A stretch of DNA of 64,000 bases from Legionellaceae bacterium (lineage in GTDB: Bacteria; Pseudomonadota; Gammaproteobacteria; Legionellales; Legionellaceae), in assembly GCA_029210265.1 (NCBI GenBank), contig JARGNP010000001.1, forward strand, positions 95,742-159,741, in the 5' to 3' direction. Positions 51,012 through 60,315 of this stretch are shown one piece after another. A model generated the notes under the pieces. It saw only the letters and a list, made by a program, of their open reading frames with translations, was not told the DNA's origin and ran no database searches. Within the stretch, counting starts at the first letter, position 1. Each line of letters begins with the position of its first letter. The translations under genes and the position numbers were made by a program.

Positions 51012-53300
51012 CTAAATTGTAGGGGTCGCCCCTGGTTTGCTTGCATCTAGGGGTTCTTTTTCTTCAGGCGCTTCTTCTAATTCAAGCTCACTTAAGGCCT
51101 GTTTTAATGCAGCTTTAGCATCAGGTTTTTTATTACCTCGCTGCATGGTTGTTGCAATATCATCTGCTTGTTGTAGAGGGGGCTTGTCGGGTTCCTGGAA
51201 ATATTTTAGCGCTGCATGCACCTGTATCTCCTCTTGCTGAGCCATGTATTTTTGTTTCGGTGTATTGGGTTGAGTGCTCATATTATCTGACGTAGGTGAG
51301 CCAGGAGAATATTGCTCTACCTCTGTCTCTGCATTTGAATTCGTGGGGCTGCCGGTTAGCACCAAGTCATCAAATATAACTAAATCATCATAATACTCAT
51401 CATCATCGACCTCTATTTCAAGAGCTTTAGGCTCTTGTTTATTTTGCTCTACCTCTGTCTCTGTATTTGAATTCGTGGGGCTAACAGTTGGCACCACGTC
51501 AGGATATATAACCAAATCATCATAATACTCATCATCATCCTCTTCGGTGTCATTTTGCTCTTCCATGACCTGAGTCTTAATTTCAACCTCGGCGTTTCCA
51601 TTTTTAGTCGTATCTTCAGTTAGTGCTTCTGATACATTTGACTGTTGTTTTTCAATGCGTTCAGGATCCATCATCTCTTCAAATAAATGTAATATTTTTT
51701 TTGTGTCTGAGGTTGTTCTTTCTGGCACACGCCGAACGCCTAAAAAATCGAGCGTTCTTTCAGTTCGTGTAGCGAGTGCTTTATCTTCATCATGTAATTT
51801 TTTCTCTATACTTTTGTTCAAGGTTTGAAAGCGTATATCATCTAAAATTCCTTCGGGTAATTTTTTAATGATCTCAGAGGCTTGCTCTACAGAGGGATTA
51901 TTTTTTAAGAGCTGCTCTAAGTTTTTAATATCTTGAGAAAAACTTAAACTATCACTAGGATGTAATTTTTCTAACGCTGTTAAAAATACGTCAGGTGTTT
52001 TATCAAGTTGAGTTAGCAGTTGATTGAAATCTTTTAGGTTTAACCGGTCGCTTGGGTTTTCCCGCGTTAATTCATTATGTAAAATACCTAAATTATTAAC
52101 TTGATTTGATGGGGGGATGTCATTAACTGCCTGTGTATTATCTAAATATTCATTTATTGCAGCACCCACTTGATACTGCATCATACGTGGCATATCAATG
52201 CGATCTCTTCGACTTTTATAATGAACTTCACCTTCTTCACTATCAAGATCGACTCTTTCAAGATATTCAGGCGGCGCATAATGAGGTGAGGTCTTTATTT
52301 TATCAATAGGGGCTTGCTGGGTCTTGAGTAACGTTTTTCTATCAGCACAAAAGACTTTGCCGTTATCGTATAAAAAATTAGAAAGTTTGATATCAGGATG
52401 ATAATGCCCTGAGTCTTCAAGCTTGATAAGAAAATCAGATAGTTGTGAAAAACATGTTTGGGCTGTTTTGCCTTTTTCATCACTGGTTTGATTGGCAATG
52501 CTCTCAGCAAAGTGAGATAAATCACCATCCGATGCGAACTGACTGAGAACCACCGGTTGATATCCTACTGCGCCATACGCATTTTTGCTGAAAGGCAACA
52601 TCATGGTTGCATAATCTTCTGAAAAATATTCAGACACAGGATGGCTTTGTAGATCAGCCTCATCACTTAACGTAGCTCGGTCTTCTACACGAATAACAAG
52701 TGGATTGGGTTCACCTTCAATATTTAAAAATAAATTAGTGTTATTACCACTACTTAATTCTTTTGTACCATATTCATCAAAATTTTGATCAACAGCCCCT
52801 TTGATGGCTTCTAATTTGGCATAACTTAATGCAAGAAAATGTTTATGTTCAATCATTCTTGCTTGAAGTTTTTCATCTTGATTTGATAAAGCAAACAATC
52901 GTCGATTAATGCTTTCAAAGGCCTCAATATTACCCGAGCCTTTGAGCAAGGCATCGCGTTCAGCTAGTAGTGTATAAAATGTATCGTCTTCATGAGGTGC
53001 TTCTGTCGTATTTGAAACACGCTGCATGGCTTGTGAAAACTCCATACTTTTAAGAAAAGCAGAGGCATCACGATGTACACCTATTTTTTGTAGCTGCTGC
53101 TCCCAGCTTGATGATGATGTATCAGCGAGCCATTTATCGAGCTCAGGAGAGGGCGTTGCTCTGTCGATTAAAGCATTAATCGTTTGAAGCTGATAGATTT
53201 TTTGGCTTGCGTAATCATCATTCGTCGCATTAAATGCTTGGATGGCTAGCTCGAGCTTCTTGTATTGTCCTAAACCACTACCAAAGGCTAATAAAGGCAT
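51012..53300 (-). CDS. Large degenerate-kinase protein with a duplicated acidic Tyr segment
   Basis: 762 residues. The centre (about 180-420) is kinase-like but altered: the ATP Lys is Arg (LVIRVED, about 203), the catalytic loop is HPDIKLSNFLYD (about 299) and DFG is replaced by ADRKT (about 318), while YAPPEYLERVD stands for APE. It is therefore probably weak, atypical or inactive. The C-terminal part has two tandem 44-residue copies of DDDEYYDDLVI...SPTNSN(T/A)ETEVEQ, then a Glu-rich end (ELELEEAPEEKEP) 15 residues from the C-terminus. The Glu block is the type seen in Dot/Icm substrates. Function unknown. Confidence 0.65.
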   Translation of the reverse strand: MPLLAFGSGLGQYKKLELAIQAFNATNDDYASQKIYQLQTINALIDRATPSPELDKWLADTSSSSWEQQLQKIGVHRDASAFLKSMEFSQAMQRVSNTTEAPHEDDTFYTLLAERDALLKGSGNIEAFESINRRLFALSNQDEKLQARMIEHKHFLALSYAKLEAIKGAVDQNFDEYGTKELSSGNNTNLFLNIEGEPNPLVIRVEDRATLSDEADLQSHPVSEYFSEDYATMMLPFSKNAYGAVGYQPVVLSQFASDGDLSHFAESIANQTSDEKGKTAQTCFSQLSDFLIKLEDSGHYHPDIKLSNFLYDNGKVFCADRKTLLKTQQAPIDKIKTSPHYAPPEYLERVDLDSEEGEVHYKSRRDRIDMPRMMQYQVGAAINEYLDNTQAVNDIPPSNQVNNLGILHNELTRENPSDRLNLKDFNQLLTQLDKTPDVFLTALEKLHPSDSLSFSQDIKNLEQLLKNNPSVEQASEIIKKLPEGILDDIRFQTLNKSIEKKLHDEDKALATRTERTLDFLGVRRVPERTTSDTKKILHLFEEMMDPERIEKQQSNVSEALTEDTTKNGNAEVEIKTQVMEEQNDTEEDDDEYYDDLVIYPDVVPTVSPTNSNTETEVEQNKQEPKALEIEVDDDEYYDDLVIFDDLVLTGSPTNSNAETEVEQYSPGSPTSDNMSTQPNTPKQKYMAQQEEIQVHAALKYFQEPDKPPLQQADDIATTMQRGNKKPDAKAALKQALSELELEEAPEEKEPLDASKPGATPTI
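51314..51560 (-). repeat. 132-bp tandem duplication within the degenerate-kinase gene
   Basis: GCTCTACCTCTGTCTCTG at 51314 recurs at 51446, followed each time by matching sequence through CATCATAATACTCATCATCA. The exact multiple of three preserves the frame and yields the two 44-residue copies. Confidence 0.85.
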
Positions 53301-53391
53301 AATAAAGTCAACGCTGGCATGTTATGACTTAATTATAGACTAAATGCTTATTATTGCCTCTGTATGCATTTTTGTGTATCAGTCTTTATGT

Positions 53392-54288
53392 TTAGTTAGA
53401 ATATTTATATATTTCCATAATATTATTCTCAATATTTTGGCAAATATTATCTAAAGGTAAGTGGCTTAATTTTTGTTTGGAAAACGGATTTTGTAATTCA
53501 ACACCAATTTGGTCAAGTGAAAATAGCGCATAAGACACGAGTGCTGTGACGATAGGATTGATATAAACCGAATAATCGACCAGTGCAAAAGGAAGAAAGA
53601 GTAGAAACAATAAAATAAAACGTCTTGATTTTACGGCCATAACAAACGGCATCGGAGTTTTTAAGATACGTTCACTCATACCTTGGCAGTCAATGACGAT
53701 TTCTCGGCACTTTTCGGCCTGTAAAAAAGAAAATTTATTCAATGACCCTGAGCTTTCAAGGACACCAAGTAATTCTGCTATTTTCGCAGAAAGAAAATTA
53801 GGTTTATGGTCGACTTGCTGCAGGGTTTGATAGAGAGCATCATCAATAAGATGTTTGATTTCATCAAGCGAGTCATCGCCCCGTAAGTTATTTTTCATAA
53901 GGTAGGGCATTGCAGCGAAATAGTTCATGAGTTGTTTTATTTCTTGAGGTTTATTCTTGTCGACATAAGCTGCAACAATCGTAGCTAAACTTCGGCTGTT
54001 GTTGACTAAACTCCCCCATACTTTTCGGGCTTCCCACCAACGATCATAGCCTGCATTCACCCTAAAAACTAAAATAAGTCCCATGACAAATCCTGCGTAT
54101 TCAAATGGGCTCACGGAAAGTGAGATCCAATGAAAAAATAAAGATAAAACAGATATGAACGTAGCGTATAACGTAACGACAAGAACTTGCTTTAAAACTT
54201 TTGGCGTAACAGAGCCATTCACGGCAATCGCTGACTTAAAAAAATCAGGGTATTCATACTTATTTTCAAATTTATTAGTATTTTTCAT
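53392..54288 (-). CDS. Bestrophin-like (UPF0187) membrane channel protein
   Basis: 298 residues with the bestrophin-type core VFRVNAGYDRWWEARKVWGS and LVNNSRSLA (about 75-103), several membrane helices (VVTLYATFISVLSLFF, FILLFLLFLPFALVDYSVYI) and LDQIGVELQNPF near the end. The family forms pentameric ion channels. It is upstream of nothing obvious; the ubi genes lie 33 bases beyond its start, on the same strand. Confidence 0.9.
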   Translation of the reverse strand: MKNTNKFENKYEYPDFFKSAIAVNGSVTPKVLKQVLVVTLYATFISVLSLFFHWISLSVSPFEYAGFVMGLILVFRVNAGYDRWWEARKVWGSLVNNSRSLATIVAAYVDKNKPQEIKQLMNYFAAMPYLMKNNLRGDDSLDEIKHLIDDALYQTLQQVDHKPNFLSAKIAELLGVLESSGSLNKFSFLQAEKCREIVIDCQGMSERILKTPMPFVMAVKSRRFILLFLLFLPFALVDYSVYINPIVTALVSYALFSLDQIGVELQNPFSKQKLSHLPLDNICQNIENNIMEIYKYSN

Positions 54289-54320
54289 AAGAGCTAAGTA
54301 CCCAAGTGTTAAGTTATTGA

Positions 54321-55160
54321 TTACTGTAACATAATAGCAACCCAGAAGAGTAAGCCGTAAAGGTTATTACTCGTAAAAATTTGTAAATAATTTGGCGCGC
54401 TTATGGTGCGCATACGGATTTGCTGTTGAATAAATACAAGTGAGGATATACCCCAGACCATGTAAAAAATATTATTTAGATGTAAGTGAATGGCTAAAAT
54501 TAGCCAGCAAGCTTGTACTAAGCCTTGCAATAAACACACCATGTTTTTATCTTGGTTTCCGAATAAAACAGCGGTTGATCGCACACCAATTTTTAAATCA
54601 TCGGGTTTGTCTGCCATCGCGTAAATCGTATCATAGGCCACAATCCAGAAAAAATTGATTAAAACCAGTAAGCCGGTTGTTGCATTAAGCGCCATGCCCG
54701 ATGCTGCGTAAGCCATGGGTATACCCATCGAAAATGTGAGCCCCAAAATAAGTTGAGGTGCATCAAAAAAGCGTTTGCAAAAAGGGTAAATAGCGGTAAG
54801 CACGACACTTATAATTGCATACTTAAAACAAGCCATCGGTAATTGAAATAAAATAACTAACGCCATAGAGAGTAGCGTAATGAGTATTATTGTAGCTTTG
54901 GTTACACTCACGGCCTTGGTTGCTAAAGGGCGGTTCTTTGTACGGGCAACATGTGGATCAACATGTCTGTCAGCAAGGTCGTTCAGCACACAGCCAGCAG
55001 AACGCATAATAAACGTCCCCAGGAAAAAATAAATAATAAGCGAAATAGGGGGCATACTGGCGTTTGCAAGCCATAAAGCCCAAGCGGTTGGGAACCAAAG
55101 TAAAAGTGTTCCAATCGGTTTATGTAATCGAAGGAGCTGGGCATAAGCCTGTAAATTCAT
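54321..55160 (-). CDS. ubiA: 4-hydroxybenzoate octaprenyltransferase UbiA
   Basis: Attaches the polyprenyl chain to 4-hydroxybenzoate in ubiquinone synthesis. 279 residues, polytopic, with the prenyl-diphosphate/Mg motif NDLADRHVDPHVARTKNRPL and second motif YAMADKPDDLKIGVRSTAV. Start overlaps the ubiC stop by four bases. Confidence 0.96.
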   Translation of the reverse strand: MNLQAYAQLLRLHKPIGTLLLWFPTAWALWLANASMPPISLIIYFFLGTFIMRSAGCVLNDLADRHVDPHVARTKNRPLATKAVSVTKATIILITLLSMALVILFQLPMACFKYAIISVVLTAIYPFCKRFFDAPQLILGLTFSMGIPMAYAASGMALNATTGLLVLINFFWIVAYDTIYAMADKPDDLKIGVRSTAVLFGNQDKNMVCLLQGLVQACWLILAIHLHLNNIFYMVWGISSLVFIQQQIRMRTISAPNYLQIFTSNNLYGLLFWVAIMLQ

Positions 55161-55702
55161 GTGCAGTACCTTATGAGCTTTAAGAGCTTGGGAAGAAATA
55201 TTTCTAAAAGATAAAAATCATGCTGAGTGCGCAGCGTAAACGTCGAGCATCTTCCCCAAAGTGGCGTAATAATGGGATCTAGAGCATGCGTGAGGTACGC
55301 ATGCTCCATGCTATTAGGTAAAATAGGATAGGGTTTGATGCTGGTACGTTTTATATCAGAATGATGATGAATAAGCTCACCCAGTGGGGTTGTTTCCAGG
55401 CGACTAAATAGCGCTTCTTCTGCTTGATAGGTTGTTTTAGGTAAAACCGTTCGTGCAAACCAACACGGTTCGTTATGTGCCCACATTAAAATTTCACGGT
55501 GCAGCACAGAATGGTTGGGTTCAAGATTCAGCGTGTTTTGATCCCATGTGTCTGTGAGTTCCCAAGTATGCTTGAGCAACTGGAGGCGCGCTTCCCCGGA
55601 CAAGGCTTTGAGCTTGTCTGTAATCGAGCCCTGGTGTTCAAGCCAGGGTATTAATTGTGCAGGTGGTTTATCAATCATGTGGTGATGTATAACGTGTTTC
55701 AT
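55157..55702 (-). CDS. ubiC: Chorismate--pyruvate lyase UbiC
   Basis: Makes 4-hydroxybenzoate from chorismate. 181 residues with SLSG-like substrate block replaced by [31 protein letters not shown] and [10 protein letters not shown] near the end, matching the family. ATG 55702 or 55678 (MIDKPPAQ) are both possible starts. It is coupled to ubiA and overlaps the end of queC by up to 32 bases. Confidence 0.9.
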   Translation of the reverse strand: MKHVIHHHMIDKPPAQLIPWLEHQGSITDKLKALSGEARLQLLKHTWELTDTWDQNTLNLEPNHSVLHREILMWAHNEPCWFARTVLPKTTYQAEEALFSRLETTPLGELIHHHSDIKRTSIKPYPILPNSMEHAYLTHALDPIITPLWGRCSTFTLRTQHDFYLLEIFLPKLLKLIRYCT

Positions 55703-56345
55703 CAGGTAGATTCACATCGTTAAAACCTTTTTTTCGTAAAGCACAGCTGTCACATCGTCCGCATGCTTTGCCTTGTTCGTTGGCTTGGTAGCATGAAACG
55801 GTTTGAGTGTAATCAACACCCAGTGTGTGGCCAAGCTGGATGGTTTCGGCTTTGCTGAGGTTAATCAAGGGTGTTTTTATTGTAAGTGCGCTGTGCTCAA
55901 CGCCGCTTTTGGTCGCTAAATTAGCAAGTGTTTGAAAGGCTGATATATATTCAGGCCGACAATCAGGGTAACCTGAATAATCCACAGCACTTACGCCAAT
56001 AAATATGGTTTGAGCTCCGATAACTTCAGCGTACGCCATCGCATATGAAAGAAAAATAGTGTTTCTTCCGGGAACATAGGTAATTGGGATTGCCGTGCTT
56101 TGATCGGGGGCTGGGATATCTAGGTTTTTATCGGTTAGAGCCGAGCCACCTAAATTGGGAATGGTTAAAATTTTGTGTGTGACGTTAAGCTTGGCCGTAA
56201 TAGCCTGAGCGGCGTTGAGCTCTACAGCATGGCGTTGCTCGTAATCAAAGCTCAGAGCATGGCAATCATAGCCTTCGGATTGAGCAATGGCGAGGCATGT
56301 GGTGGAATCAAGCCCACCTGAAAATAAAATAACAGCTTTTTTCAT
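55671..56345 (-). CDS. queC: 7-cyano-7-deazaguanine synthase QueC
   Basis: Converts 7-carboxy-7-deazaguanine to preQ0 for queuosine. 224 residues with the PP-loop SGGLDSTT (9-16), [25 protein letters not shown], and the C-terminal zinc cluster [13 protein letters not shown]. First gene of the queC-ubiC-ubiA overlapping set. Confidence 0.96.
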   Translation of the reverse strand: MKKAVILFSGGLDSTTCLAIAQSEGYDCHALSFDYEQRHAVELNAAQAITAKLNVTHKILTIPNLGGSALTDKNLDIPAPDQSTAIPITYVPGRNTIFLSYAMAYAEVIGAQTIFIGVSAVDYSGYPDCRPEYISAFQTLANLATKSGVEHSALTIKTPLINLSKAETIQLGHTLGVDYTQTVSCYQANEQGKACGRCDSCALRKKGFNDVNLPDETRYTSPHD

Positions 56346-56380
56346 GATTCTTTCGTCTTCATATTGATATTCGGGTTAAA

Positions 56381-57079
56381 TTAATTAGGGGTAATAATAG
56401 CATTGAATAAATAACCAAAACCACGGACCGTTTTGATCCACGGCTCATCGTTGGCGTTGTTTCCGAGTTTGTGGCGTAAATTGCTGATGTGTACGTCGAT
56501 GCTGCGATCATATGCCGTAAATTTTCGACCCAGTGCATATTCAGTCAGTTCTTTTTTTGAAAAAGCCTGTCCGGGTGATTTAATCAACGTTTCAAGAATA
56601 TTAAACTCGGTGTTGGTTAAATCAAGTCGTTCGCCACGAAGGCTTGCTTGGTGTTGCCCGCAATCAACGGTGATATCTGCTTGTTGAATACAAGGGCGAT
56701 CGTTTGTTGGTATGGCTTGCGTTCGTCGTAAAACAGCTCGAAGTCGCGCTAATAACTCATCAGGATCACAAGGCTTGGTCAAATAATCATCACCACCTAA
56801 CTCAAGCCCTAATAAACGATCAATATCATCTTCACGTGACGTAAGAAATATAACCGGTGTTTGTTTGTATTGGCGCAGGGTTTGCACAAGCTCTAAACCA
56901 TTTTTACTCGGGAGCATAATTTCTAATATGATCGCATCAAACGTTTGATTCAAAGCCCGTTTTAAGCCGGCCTCACCATCAGTCATTGATTGTGATTCAA
57001 AACCTTCCTCGAGCAAGATACCAGCTAATTGCTCTGTTAGCATCGTATCATCATCGATTAATAGAATTGTACCCGTCAT
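56381..57079 (-). CDS. CpxR-like OmpR-family response regulator with Glu in place of the phosphoacceptor Asp
   Basis: 232 residues. The receiver has DDD (9-11), AIILEIMLPSKNG in which Glu53 occupies the Asp position, TSRE and LTKPCDPDEL. The winged-helix output follows with EFNILETLIKSPGQAFSKKE and DRSIDVHISNLRHKLG. The receiver reads close to CpxR (LGLELGGDDYL). The codon is clearly GAA. Glu at this site often imitates phosphorylation. No histidine kinase adjoins; corC precedes it by two bases, so they may be co-transcribed. Confidence 0.9.
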   Translation of the reverse strand: MTGTILLIDDDTMLTEQLAGILLEEGFESQSMTDGEAGLKRALNQTFDAIILEIMLPSKNGLELVQTLRQYKQTPVIFLTSREDDIDRLLGLELGGDDYLTKPCDPDELLARLRAVLRRTQAIPTNDRPCIQQADITVDCGQHQASLRGERLDLTNTEFNILETLIKSPGQAFSKKELTEYALGRKFTAYDRSIDVHISNLRHKLGNNANDEPWIKTVRGFGYLFNAIITPN

Positions 57080-57081
57080 GG

Positions 57082-57969
57082 TTAGACTTCCTTCAACTTG
57101 TCGTGCGTGCGTTTATCGATGCATTCGAGTAATTTGATATTACGTGCATCAGCATTGACCACAACAAACTCAAAGTCTTGAATCGTAATATGCTCACCGC
57201 GTTGCGGGACGTGCCCAAATTGATGGATAACAATGCCGCCGATCGTATCATAGGCTTGATCGCTAAAATGTGTTTGGAGGGTTTTGTTAAAGTCCTCGAT
57301 AGGGGTATCAGCTTTTAGCATATAATGCGCATCGCCATGTGCTTTGATATGCGCTTCTTCATCGATATCAAATTCGTCTGAAATATCGCCTATGATTTGT
57401 TCAATCACATCTTCAAACGTCACAAAGCCTGAAACAACACCGTATTCATCAACAACAATGGCCATATGATTACGATTAAGCCGAAAATCGCTGAGTAATG
57501 CATCCAGTCGCTTACTCTCCGGAATGATGCTGGCTTGCCTGATAATATCGCTAAGCTCAAAAGGTTGGGCTTGAGGTCCTTGGAAGCGTAATAAATCTTT
57601 GGCATGTAATATTCCAATAACTTCTTCAGAGTTTTCGCCTAATACAGGAAAGCGGGAGTGCCCAGATTGAGCAACTTGCTGAGTAACGTCCGGAAGCTCC
57701 GTATGCTCAAGAATGTACACCATTTTCTTTTTGGGGAGCATGATGTCTCTGACGCGCATTTGGGAGAATAAAATAACGCCCTCGATCATGCTTAAGCTTT
57801 CAGCATCGATCAGTGAGCGATTTTGTGCGTCACGTAATAGATGGAGTAGATCGTTTTGATCTTGCGGTTCATTTTGCAGTAAATATTTAACACGTGAAAG
57901 CCATGAATTAGGATTATTATTTTTATCTTTATCTTTTTCTTTATCGCTATCGTTAGTCAAGCAGATCAT
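57082..57969 (-). CDS. corC: CorC/HlyC-family protein with paired CBS domains
   Basis: 295 residues. Two CBS motifs (VRDIMLPKKKMVYIL with SRFPVLGE, then MAIVVDEYGVVSGFVTFEDV) are followed by the CorC_HlyC domain (ADTPIEDFNKTL, DTIGGIVIHQFGHVPQRGE). The family affects cobalt/magnesium efflux and is often near ybeY, as here. The N-terminus has a short Lys/Asp-rich run (DKEKDKDKNNN). ATG 57969 overlapping the ybeY end is chosen over 57990. Confidence 0.9.
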   Translation of the reverse strand: MICLTNDSDKEKDKDKNNNPNSWLSRVKYLLQNEPQDQNDLLHLLRDAQNRSLIDAESLSMIEGVILFSQMRVRDIMLPKKKMVYILEHTELPDVTQQVAQSGHSRFPVLGENSEEVIGILHAKDLLRFQGPQAQPFELSDIIRQASIIPESKRLDALLSDFRLNRNHMAIVVDEYGVVSGFVTFEDVIEQIIGDISDEFDIDEEAHIKAHGDAHYMLKADTPIEDFNKTLQTHFSDQAYDTIGGIVIHQFGHVPQRGEHITIQDFEFVVVNADARNIKLLECIDKRTHDKLKEV

Positions 57970-58426
57970 CCTCATGATAAGGGTTATCAAACCCGAGCGT
58001 TGTTAATATCTTTGTTTCAAGAGCTTGCATGATCATTGCATCATCGTCTTGTATATGATCATAGCCTAAAAGATGCAATACACCATGAATAGTAATATGC
58101 GCCCAATGAGCAACTAATGGCGTTTGAAGGCGTATGCTTTCTTCTTTGAGCACATCTGGACAAATAATTACATCACCTAACAGTGGGCATTCAAGCATAA
58201 TTTCTTCGGGAATATCTGCGGGAAATGCGAGTACGTTGGTTGGTTTATCTTGTTTGCGATAGGTTTTATTCAGCATTTGAATTTCGTCAGCATCAACCAA
58301 ACGTAAGGTAAGTTCGGCATGCTCACGATGCGAAGCTAGGGCATGTTCGACCCATTGCTTTAAAACGTCATCAGAAACAGGAGCCGTGGTTTCGCATGCG
58401 TTTTGAATATCTACATCGATGATCAT
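57953..58426 (-). CDS. ybeY: Endoribonuclease YbeY
   Basis: A zinc endoribonuclease for 16S rRNA 3' maturation and ribosome quality control. 157 residues with TNVLAFP, LLGDVIICPDVLKEE and the metal motif HGVLHLLGYDHIQDDDA. It overlaps corC. ybeZ, the usual upstream partner, is not beside it. Confidence 0.95.
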   Translation of the reverse strand: MIIDVDIQNACETTAPVSDDVLKQWVEHALASHREHAELTLRLVDADEIQMLNKTYRKQDKPTNVLAFPADIPEEIMLECPLLGDVIICPDVLKEESIRLQTPLVAHWAHITIHGVLHLLGYDHIQDDDAMIMQALETKILTTLGFDNPYHEDDLLD

Positions 58427-58642
58427 GATAGGCGCGTTAAAGTTTGTTGCAACACAGGCATTTTAAAATAACCAAGCAATAATTGTCCATTGAATTAGAG
58501 TATATCATGAACTTTAACTTTTCATACTTATTCAGGAACGACTTCCAGGGTGAAATTGACCCTTAATTGACCATGAGCTATGATATTTAATAGGGACTTC
58601 GTCTTTGAAGCTTACAGAATCCATGATAGGGGATTGCGTAGA

Positions 58643-59221
58643 ATGAATACATTAATTGTTATCGGTGTGGTAGGTGTTGCTTTGTTTTCTTGGGTGATTT
58701 TGACTTATAATCGTTTAATTGGATTAATCGAGGCTATTATTAATAATCATCGTCAAATCGACATTCAGCTTGATAGGCGGTTTAAAGTATTTCAAAACCT
58801 AATCGAAGTTGTTAAAAAAGCCATGGACTATGAGCAAACAACCTTAAAAGACGTGGTAGCTCTACGAAATCAAGCGCAAGCAGCCAAAGCAAACGGTGAT
58901 GATAAAGCACGTATTGATGCTGAAAATGGTATTTCTAAAATAGTCAGCGGTATTAATTTGGTCTTTGAGCAATATCCAGAATTAAAAGCTAATCAAAATG
59001 CCTTACAGCTTCAAGAAGAAATTGTGAATACCGAAAACAAACTGACATTTTCAAAACAGGCTTTTAATGACAGTATTGAGACGTTTAATGCCATTAAAAA
59101 ATCCTTTTTTCAGGCGATGGTCGTTAGCTTCTTTTCGTCAAAACTGGATAAGCATTTTGAATATTGGCAATTAGAGGCGGGTGACGCGAAATCTAAAGAA
59201 GATTACTCCGTAAATTTTTGA
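58643..59221 (+). CDS. lemA: LemA family protein
   Basis: 192 residues, one N-terminal membrane helix (VIGVVGVALFSWVIL), then the coiled helical LemA domain (YNRLIGLIEAIINNHRQIDI, QLDRRFKVFQNLIEVVKKAM, NTENKLTFSKQAFNDS). ATG 58643 is preferred behind TAGGGG. The next gene is an HtpX-like protease, the usual pairing for LemA. Confidence 0.92.
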   Translation: MNTLIVIGVVGVALFSWVILTYNRLIGLIEAIINNHRQIDIQLDRRFKVFQNLIEVVKKAMDYEQTTLKDVVALRNQAQAAKANGDDKARIDAENGISKIVSGINLVFEQYPELKANQNALQLQEEIVNTENKLTFSKQAFNDSIETFNAIKKSFFQAMVVSFFSSKLDKHFEYWQLEAGDAKSKEDYSVNF

Positions 59222-59240
59222 GGCCTGAGGAGCAAAAAGA

Positions 59241-60287
59241 TTGAATGACTTTAAGCCCAGAAGTATAGACTGGCGGAAAAATATTAAAGAAAATGAACGT
59301 AAAACAACGCTTGTTGTCGTCATTTTTCTTGGTATCTTTCTTTTGGTTGGTTTATTGTCCGATATTGTTTTTGGAATGGCGCATTACCATATGCCTTCCG
59401 AGGCGGTCTTTCAAGCCTTACTAAGCTTTAGAATTTTTCCTATGATAACGTGCATTATGATCGTGATTGCAGGGATGAGTTTGCTCGTGACTTATCGTTT
59501 CTATGACAAAATTATGTTACTTGGGACAAACAGTCACGAAGTTACCTCTGAGAACGCTCAAAATCATGAAGAAAAGCAACTTTATAATGTAGTCGAAGAA
59601 ATGAAGGTCGCCGCTGGCATGAACTTTATGCCAAAGGTGTACTTGATTCAAGCCCAATATATGAATGCCTTTGCTTCAGGCTATTCTGAAAAATCGGCTA
59701 TGGTCGCGATTACGAGCGGGTTAGTCCAAAAGCTGAATCGCTCAGAACTTCAAGCGGTTATGGCCCATGAGTTAACTCATATTCGTCATCATGATATTAA
59801 GCTTACTCTAACAGTATCTGTCTTGGGTAATATTATTTTAATAGCCATTGATTGGTTATTTTACAGTATATTATTTAAAGGTGACTCTAATCAAAACTCC
59901 CGGGGGAGAAGCGCTAGTAATAAATTATTTCTTGTTGTCATGATCTTACGTTTTGTCCTGCCGCTGATTACTGGCATGTTGACTTTATTTTTAAGTCGAA
60001 CGCGAGAATATATGGCAGACAGCGGTGCTGTTCAGTTGATGCGGGACAATGAACCCCTGGCTCATGCGCTACTTAAAATAAGTAAGGATCACACAGAAAA
60101 TCAGACCCAGTATGCTACAGAATATGGCCAAACAGCCCATGAATCAGTTCGACGCGCTTCTTACATTTTTGAGCCGAAAAGATTTAACGGTGATAATTAT
60201 TTCTCAGATATGTTTACCACCCACCCAAGCTTAGAAAAACGATTGCAAGCACTTGGTTTTAAAACTAGAGCGAGTGGTTCTAAATAG
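59241..60287 (+). CDS. M48 (HtpX-like) membrane metalloprotease
   Basis: 348 residues. Two N-terminal helices, then the zinc motif VMAHELTHIRHHDI (about 172-185), two further helices, and a second metal-site region RTREYMADSGAVQLM. It would degrade misfolded membrane proteins. The start is TTG 59241 with GAGGAG nine bases before it. Forms a pair with lemA. Confidence 0.92.
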   Translation: MNDFKPRSIDWRKNIKENERKTTLVVVIFLGIFLLVGLLSDIVFGMAHYHMPSEAVFQALLSFRIFPMITCIMIVIAGMSLLVTYRFYDKIMLLGTNSHEVTSENAQNHEEKQLYNVVEEMKVAAGMNFMPKVYLIQAQYMNAFASGYSEKSAMVAITSGLVQKLNRSELQAVMAHELTHIRHHDIKLTLTVSVLGNIILIAIDWLFYSILFKGDSNQNSRGRSASNKLFLVVMILRFVLPLITGMLTLFLSRTREYMADSGAVQLMRDNEPLAHALLKISKDHTENQTQYATEYGQTAHESVRRASYIFEPKRFNGDNYFSDMFTTHPSLEKRLQALGFKTRASGSK

Positions 60288-60315
60288 GTCTATTTAGGCT
60301 ATTTTAACGTGTCGA

